The notes below the pieces were generated by a model. That model did no database searches. It saw only the letters and a list, made by a program, of their open reading frames with translations, and was not told where the DNA came from. Shown here piece by piece: positions 24,888 to 33,218 of a DNA stretch of 64,000 bases. The stretch lies in assembly GCA_023664865.1 (NCBI GenBank), contig JAMPEU010000015.1, positions 1 through 64,000 on the forward strand, given 5' to 3'. The stretch comes from Butyrivibrio sp. GTDB taxonomy: Bacteria; Bacillota; Clostridia; Lachnospirales; Lachnospiraceae. Each line of letters opens with the position of its first letter. The first letter of the stretch is position 1. The position numbers and the translations under genes were made by a program.

Positions 24888-26243
24888 TTAATTAAAACTC
24901 GAAAAATAATCCTTTATCACATCTTCCATGCCGCTCGGATACTTCCCTGCCGCGATGCCTTCATAGGCGTTCTGCTCATAACTGCCGATAACGGCGTCAT
25001 GGGAAATATGCTCCCCTTCCCAGCTTAAGCCGTTCGGAGCGCGGAAAAATTCAGATTCCTCATGGTCTACGGAACTGCCTGTAAGGTTTTCGCTGTCGGC
25101 AATTTCATTCGGCACGCTGACATAATCTCGCGGCGTATCGCTGCTGCCTGTTCCCCTGCCGCTGCCGTTTCCGCCCTCTCCATCGTTGCCCTGGCCATTG
25201 CCGCTTTGACCGTCTCCATTTTGTCCGCTGCCATTCTGCCCACTGCCGCCTTGTCCATCTCCGTCCTGTCCGCCGTTTTGACCGTTTCCGTCCTTAGAGC
25301 CGGCACCGTTTCCATTTTGACCGTTTCCGCCTTGATTTCCGTCATTTTGTCCGTTGCCGTTTTGTCCTTTATTGCCTCCTTGGCTTTGAGCAAGCTCCCC
25401 TTCACCCGGAGATTTTTCCCCGCTCATTTCCTGCATCTTCTTCGCCATAGCCTGCATCGCCTGAGCCGTCACGGGCGAAACCTCTGCGGCGTTTTGAAGG
25501 CTCTGCGCCATCGCCGATAACTGATTGCCCATATCGTTATATTTATAATTCAGCTTTTCATCCGCTGTCTTAACAGCCTCCGCAGAAGACGCCTGCTGGT
25601 ATTCCGACATTGAAGATTCAAGGCTCTCTATCATTTCCTGTATCATCGCCTGCTGCTCTGCGCTCAATTCGTCCTGTCCAAGCTGCTTTAGATCTTCCAC
25701 CGTCTTTTTTATCTCTTTAGTCTTCTCTTTGGATGCCTGCCTGACTGCATGAAGTTCCTGCGCGCGTTCTTTAGATGCCGAGGGAATAAAGGCAAGCCCT
25801 ACAAGCAGGGCGCACATAAGGGCAAACAGCGTCGGTTTTTTCCATGAATTAAAAAGCGGAATGTGAATCTTATCCCTATTCCCATTAAGCTTGTGCATGG
25901 CGTCCTCGCGCTGCAGCCTGATAAACTCCCCATCTTCGTCCATATTTTCATAAGCCGTGACAATACGCTCCCCGAAGCCGAAACTGTCCATAATGAGCGC
26001 AGCGTGCTTCATATCAATATGCTGCGCAGCCATTACCCCTGCTGCCGAGAAAATAGCAAGAAACAGGGCAATCACAGTATATAGGTTGACATAATATATC
26101 GGCACTATAAGCGCTGCCGCCTGAAGGATGATTCCCACTCCGGCTCCCACGCATAACGAGAGCAGCGCCATATCGACAAATCTCGCCAGATTAATCTTTC
26201 GGCAATACGTGCGTATTGTCTGTAAGAAAGCTTTCTTTTCCAT
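24888..26243 (-). CDS. Membrane protein with coiled coil and long Gly/Asn/Gln-rich low-complexity segment
   Basis: Of 451 residues, 1-75 hold two membrane helices (VDMALLSLCVGAGVGIILQA, LYTVIALFLAIFSAAGVMAA). A third helix lies near 137-155 (PTLFALMCALLVGLAFI). Residues about 157-275 are charged and coiled-coil-like, and 276-370 are a GQNG-type repeat tract of Gly, Asn, Gln, Ser and Asp. The C-terminal 70 residues are acidic and end DVIKDYFSSFN. No enzyme motif is visible. The two-plus-one helix layout resembles membrane components that accompany MoxR/DUF58 proteins. The low-complexity tract could be a flexible linker. It shares one base (TGATG) with the upstream ABC permease stop, so it is co-translated. 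Confidence 0.75.
   Translation of the reverse strand: MEKKAFLQTIRTYCRKINLARFVDMALLSLCVGAGVGIILQAAALIVPIYYVNLYTVIALFLAIFSAAGVMAAQHIDMKHAALIMDSFGFGERIVTAYENMDEDGEFIRLQREDAMHKLNGNRDKIHIPLFNSWKKPTLFALMCALLVGLAFIPSASKERAQELHAVRQASKEKTKEIKKTVEDLKQLGQDELSAEQQAMIQEMIESLESSMSEYQQASSAEAVKTADEKLNYKYNDMGNQLSAMAQSLQNAAEVSPVTAQAMQAMAKKMQEMSGEKSPGEGELAQSQGGNKGQNGNGQNDGNQGGNGQNGNGAGSKDGNGQNGGQDGDGQGGSGQNGSGQNGDGQSGNGQGNDGEGGNGSGRGTGSSDTPRDYVSVPNEIADSENLTGSSVDHEESEFFRAPNGLSWEGEHISHDAVIGSYEQNAYEGIAAGKYPSGMEDVIKDYFSSFN
25143..25404 (-). repeat. In-frame low-complexity repeat region within the 451-residue protein gene
   Basis: Imperfect tandem units of 9-15 bases encode GQNGNGQ / GGSGQNG-like blocks (for example GQNGSGQNGDGQSGNGQG). 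This is coding-sequence repetition prone to length change; units vary and there are no unique spacers. Confidence 0.8.
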
Positions 26244-27181
26244 CAGTTTCTCCCCTTCTTGCTTTTCTTCTTAACAGAAGACGCGTGTATAGGATTGACT
26301 TTCCACGCTGCTGCAAGCATAAACATAAGCGACATAAGAATGATACATACGGCTGACGCATACATCCACAGCCTGCCCCTTGCAAGGGCGAAAGTCAGGA
26401 TGCCCACTTCATCGCTGACAAATCCTGAAGTACTCCAGTCGGCAGTCCCAAACAGTGAAGTTCCCGCCATAATATTTGCAAAAAATTCTTCCAAAAACAC
26501 AATCGGGTTAAACAATAAAAGCAATAGGCTCTCTGATCTTATTCCTTCGCCCGCTGCATTTACGCTTACACTCAAGACAATCCCTGTCAGCGCCGGCACA
26601 AACGTCATAAAATAAATCACAAAATATATGATAAACGACATAACTACGGAAGTTATCGACCTGCGGCAGAACGACGAGCAGAAAATCCCGATGCTTCCTG
26701 AAAGCACGGCAATAAGTACGACTACCAGCAGAAAGTAAATCAGGCTGCTCCATTTTAATCCGCCTACCACAAACGGCAGCGCCATAATCGGCATTCCCGC
26801 CGCCACATAGAAGAGGATGCGCAATACGGCGGAAAATACCTTTCCAAGCACAATCGAAAACGGCGACATACATGTAGTCATCATAATATCAAAAGTCTGC
26901 CTCTCCTTCTCGCCTGAAATGGAAGAAGACGTCATAATCGGCATAATCATCGCGACAATGACAATCTGCGCCACGGCGAGAACCGGAAACAGGTATATCA
27001 ACGATTTATATATATTGCCATCTCCGTAAATATTGTCATTGATTCCCTGAATGACTGAAATCGCAAGCATATATGTCAGCGCCAATGCCGCCTCATAAGC
27101 AAACAGCCCCCAGCTTATACGCATACTGCGCGCCGCCACCTGAAAATCTTTCTTAATAATCGGATTCAACCTTATCTTCAC
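26243..27181 (-). CDS. ABC-2 type transporter permease
   Basis: A 312-residue integral membrane protein with about six helices. It starts MKIRLNPIIKKDFQVAARSM, typical of ABC-2 permeases. The ISGEKERQTFDIMMTTCMSPFSIVLGK motif (here SGEKERQTFDIMMTT and PFSIVLGK) is the coupling-helix region. It overlaps the ATPase gene by four bases and the downstream 451-residue protein gene by one, which makes a full ABC-2 exporter with the adjacent ATPase. In related loci (gld-type and similar) such exporters accompany secreted or membrane partner proteins; the tandem paralogues just upstream are the likely partners. The substrate is unknown. Confidence 0.88.
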   Translation of the reverse strand: MKIRLNPIIKKDFQVAARSMRISWGLFAYEAALALTYMLAISVIQGINDNIYGDGNIYKSLIYLFPVLAVAQIVIVAMIMPIMTSSSISGEKERQTFDIMMTTCMSPFSIVLGKVFSAVLRILFYVAAGMPIMALPFVVGGLKWSSLIYFLLVVVLIAVLSGSIGIFCSSFCRRSITSVVMSFIIYFVIYFMTFVPALTGIVLSVSVNAAGEGIRSESLLLLLFNPIVFLEEFFANIMAGTSLFGTADWSTSGFVSDEVGILTFALARGRLWMYASAVCIILMSLMFMLAAAWKVNPIHASSVKKKSKKGRN

Positions 27182-28104
27182 CTTGCGCCACCTCCCGTCA
27201 ACTGCATAAACAGCGATTCCAGACTGCCTTCCTCCATATGGAAGTCGGTAAGGACCACGCCGCTTTGAATAAGCCGTCCTATCAGCCTGCTTATTTCCTC
27301 ATCCGCCGCACCATAGGAAATAATTATTTCATTCTCCCTGACAGACTCTATCTTAACCATCGCCTGTTCCTGCATGATACGCACGGCATGTTCCATATTG
27401 GAAATAATGCGGATATGGATGCGCTTTCCGCCGGATATCTGTTTCATAATATCCTCAATGCGTCCGGCAAGCATCAGATTACCATAATTCATCACGCCGA
27501 TACTGGTACACATCTCCGAAAGTTCCGAAAGGATATGCGAACTTATGATAATGGTTATCCCCATCGAGTGAAGGTTCTTAAGCAGTTCCTTCATTTCCAC
27601 CCTCGCCCTTGGATCAAGCCCCGAACTGGGTTCGTCCAAAATAAGCAGTTTAGGGCTATGGAGCAATGCCCTTGCTACGCACAGACGCTGTTTCATGCCC
27701 CTTGAGAGCGTGTCCACATAAGCTTCCTTTTTATCGGAAAGATTGACAAGCTCTAACAGGTCGCCTGATAACTTCGCAATGTCCCGCGAGTACATGCCGT
27801 ACATGGAGCCGTAAAAGTCCATATATTCTTTAACCTTGAGGTTATCGTACACGCCAAAGAAATCCGGCACATAGCCAATCAAGCGTTTCATTTCCTTGCT
27901 GCCCACGGCGGACGACGCAGAGCCGATACGCACAGAACCTGAACTTGCCTTTAACAGACCGCAGACTATACGGATAGTCGTAGTCTTACCCGCTCCGTTA
28001 GGCCCTACAAAGCCGAACAAATCCCCTGCCGGAATATGCAGCGACAAGTGGTTGACCGCCAGATAAGAACCGTAAATTTTCGTTAAGTCATTGATATAGA
28101 GCAT
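27178..28104 (-). CDS. ABC transporter ATP-binding protein
   Basis: The 308-residue ATPase has Walker A FVGPNGAGKTTT (about residues 32-43), Q-loop YVPDFFGVYDNL, signature LSRGMKQRL, Walker B LLILDEPSSGLDP and the H-loop SSHILSEL. The C-terminal 80 residues form the accessory domain common in ABC-2 exporters of this kind. It overlaps the permease gene by four bases. One ATPase with one permease suggests a homodimer of each, or an additional permease-like role for the paired membrane proteins upstream. Confidence 0.92.
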   Translation of the reverse strand: MLYINDLTKIYGSYLAVNHLSLHIPAGDLFGFVGPNGAGKTTTIRIVCGLLKASSGSVRIGSASSAVGSKEMKRLIGYVPDFFGVYDNLKVKEYMDFYGSMYGMYSRDIAKLSGDLLELVNLSDKKEAYVDTLSRGMKQRLCVARALLHSPKLLILDEPSSGLDPRARVEMKELLKNLHSMGITIIISSHILSELSEMCTSIGVMNYGNLMLAGRIEDIMKQISGGKRIHIRIISNMEHAVRIMQEQAMVKIESVRENEIIISYGAADEEISRLIGRLIQSGVVLTDFHMEEGSLESLFMQLTGGGAR

Positions 28105-28129
28105 TTTCTCCCTCCATGTTTCCCTACAA

Positions 28130-30121
28130 TTATTGTATTATATAGAAACAACCATAAGATTCTTCATTGCAGTTATCGTCTACCGCTTTAGCATAGTCGG
28201 ACGTAACGCCGATTACAGCCATTTCATCAGTTCCAAGGCGGTAATACGCTGAGTTGATTCCCATGCCAAGCGCCGCTATAATGTCAACATTATCGGTTTT
28301 CAACGCCTTCTGCGCTTCGCTCATATAATCATAGTAGTAATAACTGTCCACATTAATCTTAAAAATTTCCTTCATTTTAGCCGGATTGCAAGTTTCTCCC
28401 GCTGCAAGCCCTTTATAAACCCACAAGTAATCCTTATCAAGCACGGCAAGATATTCAAAATCATATTCCGTATTATTGGCAATTCTGTTTATTTCTTTAT
28501 TATATATATACAAGGGCGCATTACATTCGATGCCGCCCATGTTCTGCATGTCCATTTTTTTACCCGCATAAAAGTACGCGTCTTCAAAACCGGTCTCAGG
28601 ATCTGTCCCGAAAAACAGCCTTTCGCCTTCTTTCAAAATACGGTAATCATAGGCGATATCATCTGCAAGCGTATATGTTGAAGTAGACGATGCAAACTCA
28701 TACCCTTGGGAAAGACGCAGCTGCCATTCATTATGCCCTGCATCATAACAGTGCATGTATGTCATGCAATCAGCATACTTTGACAAATCACAGACCGCCA
28801 CGGAATACACCCTTATACGAGCCACTTCAAACCCTCTTCCGGCAAACATGACCACCATAATCCCCGCCAGTGACAACACTGGCACAGTCACCCAGTACAA
28901 GTCCCTCTTCTTTAAAAAGCGTAAAACCAGATAGAGTACGGGGCCGGCAAGAATAACATAAATCACTATAATGATTTTCAACGCTCCGAAACTTAGGGAA
29001 TTACCGCCATTGCCAAGTGCAGATAAAAACCTGCCGCCGATATAGCCTACATTATAATTGGACGCAATGGGAGAATCATAACGTCTACTGGCATTTGAGC
29101 TTATATTATTCAGCACTTCATAAACGAAATCGCTCTGCGAGATATAGAATTGGTTATAGGCATCACTGCCCGCTTTTCCAAGCTCCGTTAAGGAATAATG
29201 CAGCACCCCTATAGCGCCATCGCCCTTATCTGTCAGCAGCGCGTGAATATAATCGTCCGAATAATACGAGGGATCCGATATACCGAGTGCGGCAATTTCC
29301 ACCTCGTCCGCATCAATCCAACTGTCCTCATCATAAGTTAAATCTCCCGCATCAAACATTTCTATATGTTCAACATTCAGATAATCCAAGCCTGCAAGCG
29401 TATCATCTGCGTACTTTCCGCTTCCGACAATCAGCACCCCGCCGCCATTATTCCATTTCTCAATAGCCGCAGTTTCTTCGGCTGTCAACACGCCCGTATC
29501 ATAATTATCTATCACCAGAAACTCCAGAGATTCCAGCAAATCTGTCAGGTTATCCTGATTAAGCTCCACAAGCTTAATCGGATATGAACCACCATAATAG
29601 TTAATCTTATCCCCGCCCATATCCATAAAAGTAAGGGAAGCGTAATCATCGCTCAATATCCCCATATTCAAAGCGTCTTTTCTATCAAACAGGAGTTTAT
29701 CGAACTCTTTTGAAAATACGTGCTTTGAATTCCTATCAATCAGGAATATTCCTATATTGCCATTTATATTGGTAGTATTATAGCTATAGCTGTATTTAGG
29801 CACTTTTACCACAAACTGTTTCACACTGCCCTGCGGCAGGGATACAGCCGTATCATAAGCGCAGTCGGTATAGGCGCTATAACCGCCTTCAACTTTAAGC
29901 CTTGCCACGCCTTCCCAATCATCTCCCGTATTCTCAATCGTCACGCTGATGTCGAAGGTCTCATCATTGGAAGACAATAGCTGCGCATCAATGGTAAAAT
30001 CTCCGACATCGGCATATGCCGTCATTTTCACAGCGCCAAAGCACAGGCTCACGCAGAATGTAAAAAGCAGCGCCGTTAAAATTGTAACAGATTTTATATT
30101 TATCCTTGTTTGGGTTTTCAT
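28130..30121 (-). CDS. Secreted/membrane-anchored protein, paralogue B of a tandem pair
   Basis: I do not recognise a named family. The 663 residues start with a signal peptide or anchor (SVTILTALLFTFCVSLCFGA, then MTAYAD). A beta-sandwich-like extracytoplasmic part follows, then an amidotransferase-like segment (LEFLVIDNYDTGVLTAEE, GGGVLIVGSGKYADDT). Two membrane helices lie around residues 380-440 (LKIIIVIYVILAGPVLYLVLR, WVTVPVLSLAGIMVVMFAG). The C-terminal part is beta-rich and ends GCFYIIQ. It is closely related along its whole length to the gene immediately upstream (30151-32184), including the promoter-proximal flank, so this is a tandem duplication. The layout resembles the extracytoplasmic partner of ABC-2 exporters in Gld-type systems; that is inference. 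The ABC ATPase gene follows 25 bases downstream. Confidence 0.78.
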   Translation of the reverse strand: MKTQTRINIKSVTILTALLFTFCVSLCFGAVKMTAYADVGDFTIDAQLLSSNDETFDISVTIENTGDDWEGVARLKVEGGYSAYTDCAYDTAVSLPQGSVKQFVVKVPKYSYSYNTTNINGNIGIFLIDRNSKHVFSKEFDKLLFDRKDALNMGILSDDYASLTFMDMGGDKINYYGGSYPIKLVELNQDNLTDLLESLEFLVIDNYDTGVLTAEETAAIEKWNNGGGVLIVGSGKYADDTLAGLDYLNVEHIEMFDAGDLTYDEDSWIDADEVEIAALGISDPSYYSDDYIHALLTDKGDGAIGVLHYSLTELGKAGSDAYNQFYISQSDFVYEVLNNISSNASRRYDSPIASNYNVGYIGGRFLSALGNGGNSLSFGALKIIIVIYVILAGPVLYLVLRFLKKRDLYWVTVPVLSLAGIMVVMFAGRGFEVARIRVYSVAVCDLSKYADCMTYMHCYDAGHNEWQLRLSQGYEFASSTSTYTLADDIAYDYRILKEGERLFFGTDPETGFEDAYFYAGKKMDMQNMGGIECNAPLYIYNKEINRIANNTEYDFEYLAVLDKDYLWVYKGLAAGETCNPAKMKEIFKINVDSYYYYDYMSEAQKALKTDNVDIIAALGMGINSAYYRLGTDEMAVIGVTSDYAKAVDDNCNEESYGCFYIIQ

Positions 30122-30150
30122 ATTGGTTTATCCCCCATACTTCTTTATAA

Positions 30151-32184
30151 TTATTGTATTATGTAGAAACAGCCGTAAGCTTCCTCGCTGCAGTTATCGT
30201 CTACCGCCTTAATATAATCAGATGTAACGCCGACGACCGCCCTTTCGCCATCCCTAAGGCGGTAATTCGCCGTGTTGATCCCCAGGCCGAGCGCTGTTAT
30301 AACGTCAATATTACCGGGGTTCAGCTTATCCTGCGCTTTACCTATATAATCATAAATATAGAAGAAATAACTGTCTGTATCAATTTTTAAAATTTCCTCC
30401 ATTTGCACGGGATTGCATGTTTCTCCCGCCGCAAGCCCTTCATAAAGCCACAGGCAGTCATCATCAATCACGGCAAAATATTCAAAATCATACTTGGTAT
30501 TATTGGTCACTTTGTTTATCCTCTTGACATCAAATGCATATAAAGACACATTGCAATCAATACTGCCAATGCTCTGCACGTCTGACTTTTTATCCGCATA
30601 AAAATATATGTCTTCAAAAACGCCCGCAGGATCTGCTCCGAAAAACAGCCTTTCACTTTCTTTCAATACACGATAATTATAGCTGACGCCATCTGTAACA
30701 GAGTCGCATAAGTTAGGCGCTGCATATTCGTAATCCTGAGAAAGGCGCAGCTTCCATTCGCTATTATCGGCATTATAACAGTGCATGTATGTCAGACAAT
30801 CATCCCGCCCTGACGAATCGCATACTGTCACGGAATATACCCTTATCCGAGCTATCTCAAATCCCTTTCCGGCAAACATGATTATAATGACTCCCATAAA
30901 TGCCAATACCGGCACTGCCGCACAATACAGGTCCCGCTTCTTTAAAGATTTTAACACCAGATATAGCACAGGACCAACAATAATGACATAAACAGCCATA
31001 ATGACCTTCAGCCATCCGAAACTTAAGGAAGCGCTGCCATTACCAAGTACGGATAAAAGGCCTGCACTGTTATTGACGCCGAAACGGTGTGCAGAAGACG
31101 CAGCACTGTAGCGTCTGGCTGCATTTGCGCTTATATCATTCAGCATGTAATAAATAAAATCATTCTGCATGGTATAGATATAGGCATCGCTGTGCTGCCC
31201 GGCAAACTCTGTTAAAGAATACGGCAGCACCCCTATAGCGCCGTCGCCTTTAGGCATTGTCAGGGCTGCAATAGAACTATCTTCATCATATAAATCATTC
31301 GGATAAACAAGTTCAGCAGTTTCCAACCCCTCCACGTCAATCGCACTGCCGCCCCATGCGTAATCATCATCTTCCGCATCGGACATCCCCTTGTATTCGA
31401 CTTCCAGATAATCCAAGCCTGCAAGCGTATCCTCCGCATACTTTCCGGTTCCGACAATCAGCACTCCGCCGTCATTATTCCACTCTTCAACAGCCGCGCT
31501 CTCATCAGGCGTCAGAATGCCCGTACCATAATTATCTATCACCAGAAACTCCAAAGAATCCAGTGAGCCTATAAGGTTATCCTGATTAAGCTCCACAAGC
31601 TTAATCGGATACGATACCCCATAATAGCTAATCTTATCTCCACCCATATCCATAAAGGTAAGGGAAGAATAATTATCGCTCAATATCCCCATATTAAGGG
31701 CATCCTTTTTCATAGAGCGGAAAAATCTATCGAACTCTTGGGAAAATACGGGCTTTGAATTTTTATCAATCAGGGATATTACTATGCTTCTTGTCATTCT
31801 GCCTGATATCATGCTGCTTGTTAAGCTACTGGGTATGTATGAAAAATTGTATCTGTGCTTAGGCACTTCTACCACAAATTGCTTTAAGCTGCCATGGGGC
31901 AGGGATATCGCAGTGTCATAGGCGCAGTCGTCGTAATAATTTGAATCGATTCCGACTTTAAGCCTTGCCACGCCCTCCCAATCTTCCCCCATATTCTCAA
32001 TCGTCACGCTGATGTTATATGTATCTTTGCTTGAAGGCAGCATCTGCGCGTCAATGTTAAAATCGCCGTTATCGGCGTACGCCGTCATTTTCACAGCGCC
32101 AAAGCACAGGCTTAAAACAAACGCCAAAAGCAGCATGGATAAAATTGTATGCGATTTTATATTTATCCTGCGCTGGCGGGGCAT
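30151..32184 (-). CDS. Secreted/membrane-anchored protein, paralogue A of a tandem pair
   Basis: The 677-residue protein is a paralogue of the next gene. It has the same signal/anchor (HTILSMLLLAFVLSLCFGA), the same amidotransferase-like motif (LEFLVIDNYGTGILTPDE, GGVLIVGTGKYAEDT), two membrane helices (LKVIMAVYVIIVGPVLYLVL, AAVPVLAFMGVIIIMFAGKG) and the same ending YGCFYIIQ. It is slightly longer, with an insertion after the beta-sandwich region (SLTSSMISGRMTRSIV). It is the first gene of the eight-gene envelope operon. The stretch 32185-32393 upstream carries a candidate promoter and a palindrome. Function is unknown; duplication suggests a heterodimer or substrate variants. Confidence 0.78.
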   Translation of the reverse strand: MPRQRRINIKSHTILSMLLLAFVLSLCFGAVKMTAYADNGDFNIDAQMLPSSKDTYNISVTIENMGEDWEGVARLKVGIDSNYYDDCAYDTAISLPHGSLKQFVVEVPKHRYNFSYIPSSLTSSMISGRMTRSIVISLIDKNSKPVFSQEFDRFFRSMKKDALNMGILSDNYSSLTFMDMGGDKISYYGVSYPIKLVELNQDNLIGSLDSLEFLVIDNYGTGILTPDESAAVEEWNNDGGVLIVGTGKYAEDTLAGLDYLEVEYKGMSDAEDDDYAWGGSAIDVEGLETAELVYPNDLYDEDSSIAALTMPKGDGAIGVLPYSLTEFAGQHSDAYIYTMQNDFIYYMLNDISANAARRYSAASSAHRFGVNNSAGLLSVLGNGSASLSFGWLKVIMAVYVIIVGPVLYLVLKSLKKRDLYCAAVPVLAFMGVIIIMFAGKGFEIARIRVYSVTVCDSSGRDDCLTYMHCYNADNSEWKLRLSQDYEYAAPNLCDSVTDGVSYNYRVLKESERLFFGADPAGVFEDIYFYADKKSDVQSIGSIDCNVSLYAFDVKRINKVTNNTKYDFEYFAVIDDDCLWLYEGLAAGETCNPVQMEEILKIDTDSYFFYIYDYIGKAQDKLNPGNIDVITALGLGINTANYRLRDGERAVVGVTSDYIKAVDDNCSEEAYGCFYIIQ

Positions 32185-32261
32185 GTAGGGTTCCTTTCAC
32201 GGTTATGATGATTGGATTAGCAATTACTGTCACGAGTTACTGCAAACTTGTCATGTGTTAA

Positions 32262-32289
32262 ATTATATTGTATCATAGCTTTAGTTTAA
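32262..32289 (-). promoter_or_regulatory. Candidate promoter of the envelope operon
   Basis: On the minus strand TTAAAC (32289-32284), 16-base spacer, perfect TATAAT (32267-32262), about 78 bases before the ATG at 32184. The -35 match is weak. Confidence 0.5.
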
Positions 32290-32317
32290 TCTACAATAAA
32301 ATTTTAAGAAAGATTGA

Positions 32318-32377
32318 CAGCGGTTCGGCTTGGCGGCATGGACGCATATGCTTCCGTGCCGCCAAGCCGAACCGCTG
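32318..32377. repeat. Near-perfect 60-base palindrome related to the element at 14247
   Basis: Arms 32318-32338 (beginning CAGCGGTTCGGCTTGGCGGC) and 32357-32377 pair perfectly over 21 bases. The 18-base centre is itself nearly palindromic around GCATATGC. The segment GGCGGCATGGACGCATATG (32332-32350) also occurs at 14244-14262, again preceded by GGTTCGG. It lies between the divergent envelope operon and the APH-like kinase and ends 16 bases before that kinase's ATG. Confidence 0.88.
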
Positions 32378-32393
32378 CCATAGGTACGAAAAT

Positions 32394-33188
32394 ATGTTTA
32401 TCCCTGAAAAAATAAGCAGACTGCTTGCCGAGGAAAAGTATGAAACAGACAGTATCGGCATGTCCGATGCTTCCGTCTTAATATATAAGGATAAAGTTTT
32501 AAAGATACAGGAGCATAACGAAGAAGCGGATAACGAATGCCGCATGATGCGGTATCTTCAAGGCAGGCTGCCCGTGCCTGAACTGTACGCCTATGAGACA
32601 GCAGACGGCAGGTCCTATATGTTAATGAGCAAATGCCCCGGTGAGATGTCATGTTCCGGCGGATATATGAATAATCCGCAGCTTTTGTGCAGACTGCTCG
32701 CCAATGGCCTTAAAATGCTATGGGATACGGACATTTCCGATTGTCCGTCAAATCAGGGGTTGTCGCGCAAGCTTGCGCAGGCGGAATATAACGTAAAAAA
32801 CGGACTCGTTGACATTGATAACGTAGAACCTGACACTTTTGGCGAGAACGGATTCAAAAATCCCGCGGGATTATTGCAATGGCTGTATGACAACCAGCCT
32901 ATGGAAGAACCTGTTTTATCACATGGGGACTACTGTCTGCCGAATATATTCGGCAGCGGCGAACAGTTAAGCGGCTATATAGATTTAGGTAAAACCGGCA
33001 TCTCCGATAAGTGGTGCGATATTGCCATATGCTACCGCAGCCTGCTGCATAATTATAGTGGAAAATATGCTAATATTGATAAAACCGGCTATCCCGATTT
33101 TGATGAAATGCTTCTGTTTAGTGAATTAGGCATAGAGCCGAACTGGGAGAAGATACGGTATTACCGCTTGTTAGATGAGCTGTTCTAA
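32394..33188 (+). CDS. APH(3')-like aminoglycoside/choline-type phosphotransferase
   Basis: From the ATG at 32394 the protein is 264 residues, the usual length of APH(3') aminoglycoside kinases. Catalytic features: Lys in KVLKIQE, the loop LSHGDYCLPNIF with Asp179 and Asn184, and the metal site SGYIDLGKTGISDKWCDIA with Asp197. The C-terminus WEKIRYYRLLDELF is typical of APH(3') enzymes, though overall divergence suggests a chromosomal relative whose substrate may not be an aminoglycoside. The open frame extends 42 codons further upstream, but that part lies in the palindrome and reads as nonsense, so the internal ATG is chosen; its ribosome site is weak. It is transcribed away from the envelope operon. 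Confidence 0.85.
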   Translation: MFIPEKISRLLAEEKYETDSIGMSDASVLIYKDKVLKIQEHNEEADNECRMMRYLQGRLPVPELYAYETADGRSYMLMSKCPGEMSCSGGYMNNPQLLCRLLANGLKMLWDTDISDCPSNQGLSRKLAQAEYNVKNGLVDIDNVEPDTFGENGFKNPAGLLQWLYDNQPMEEPVLSHGDYCLPNIFGSGEQLSGYIDLGKTGISDKWCDIAICYRSLLHNYSGKYANIDKTGYPDFDEMLLFSELGIEPNWEKIRYYRLLDELF

Positions 33189-33207
33189 TTGCCGCATCTT
33201 CTCCCAG
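33143..33207. repeat. 12-base inverted repeat across the APH-like gene stop codon
   Basis: CTGGGAGAAGAT (33143-33154, coding) is exactly complementary to ATCTTCTCCCAG (33196-33207, after the stop) across a 41-base loop. It lies between convergent genes and has no T-tract on either side. Confidence 0.7.
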
Positions 33208-33218
33208 CTACGGAGTAT

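Noticed and set aside
25143-25404. Tandem short repeats that could suggest a CRISPR or minisatellite
   Set aside because: The repeats are in-frame, imperfect and code for the GQNG tract; there are no conserved repeat-spacer units.
32268-32393. Upstream extension of the APH-like protein by 42 residues
   Set aside because: The extension is translated palindrome and promoter DNA; the APH(3') fold and length fit the ATG at 32394.
33143-33207. Terminator between the APH-like and aldo/keto reductase genes
   Set aside because: The stem is good but neither strand has a T-run and the loop is 41 bases, so it is listed only as an inverted repeat.
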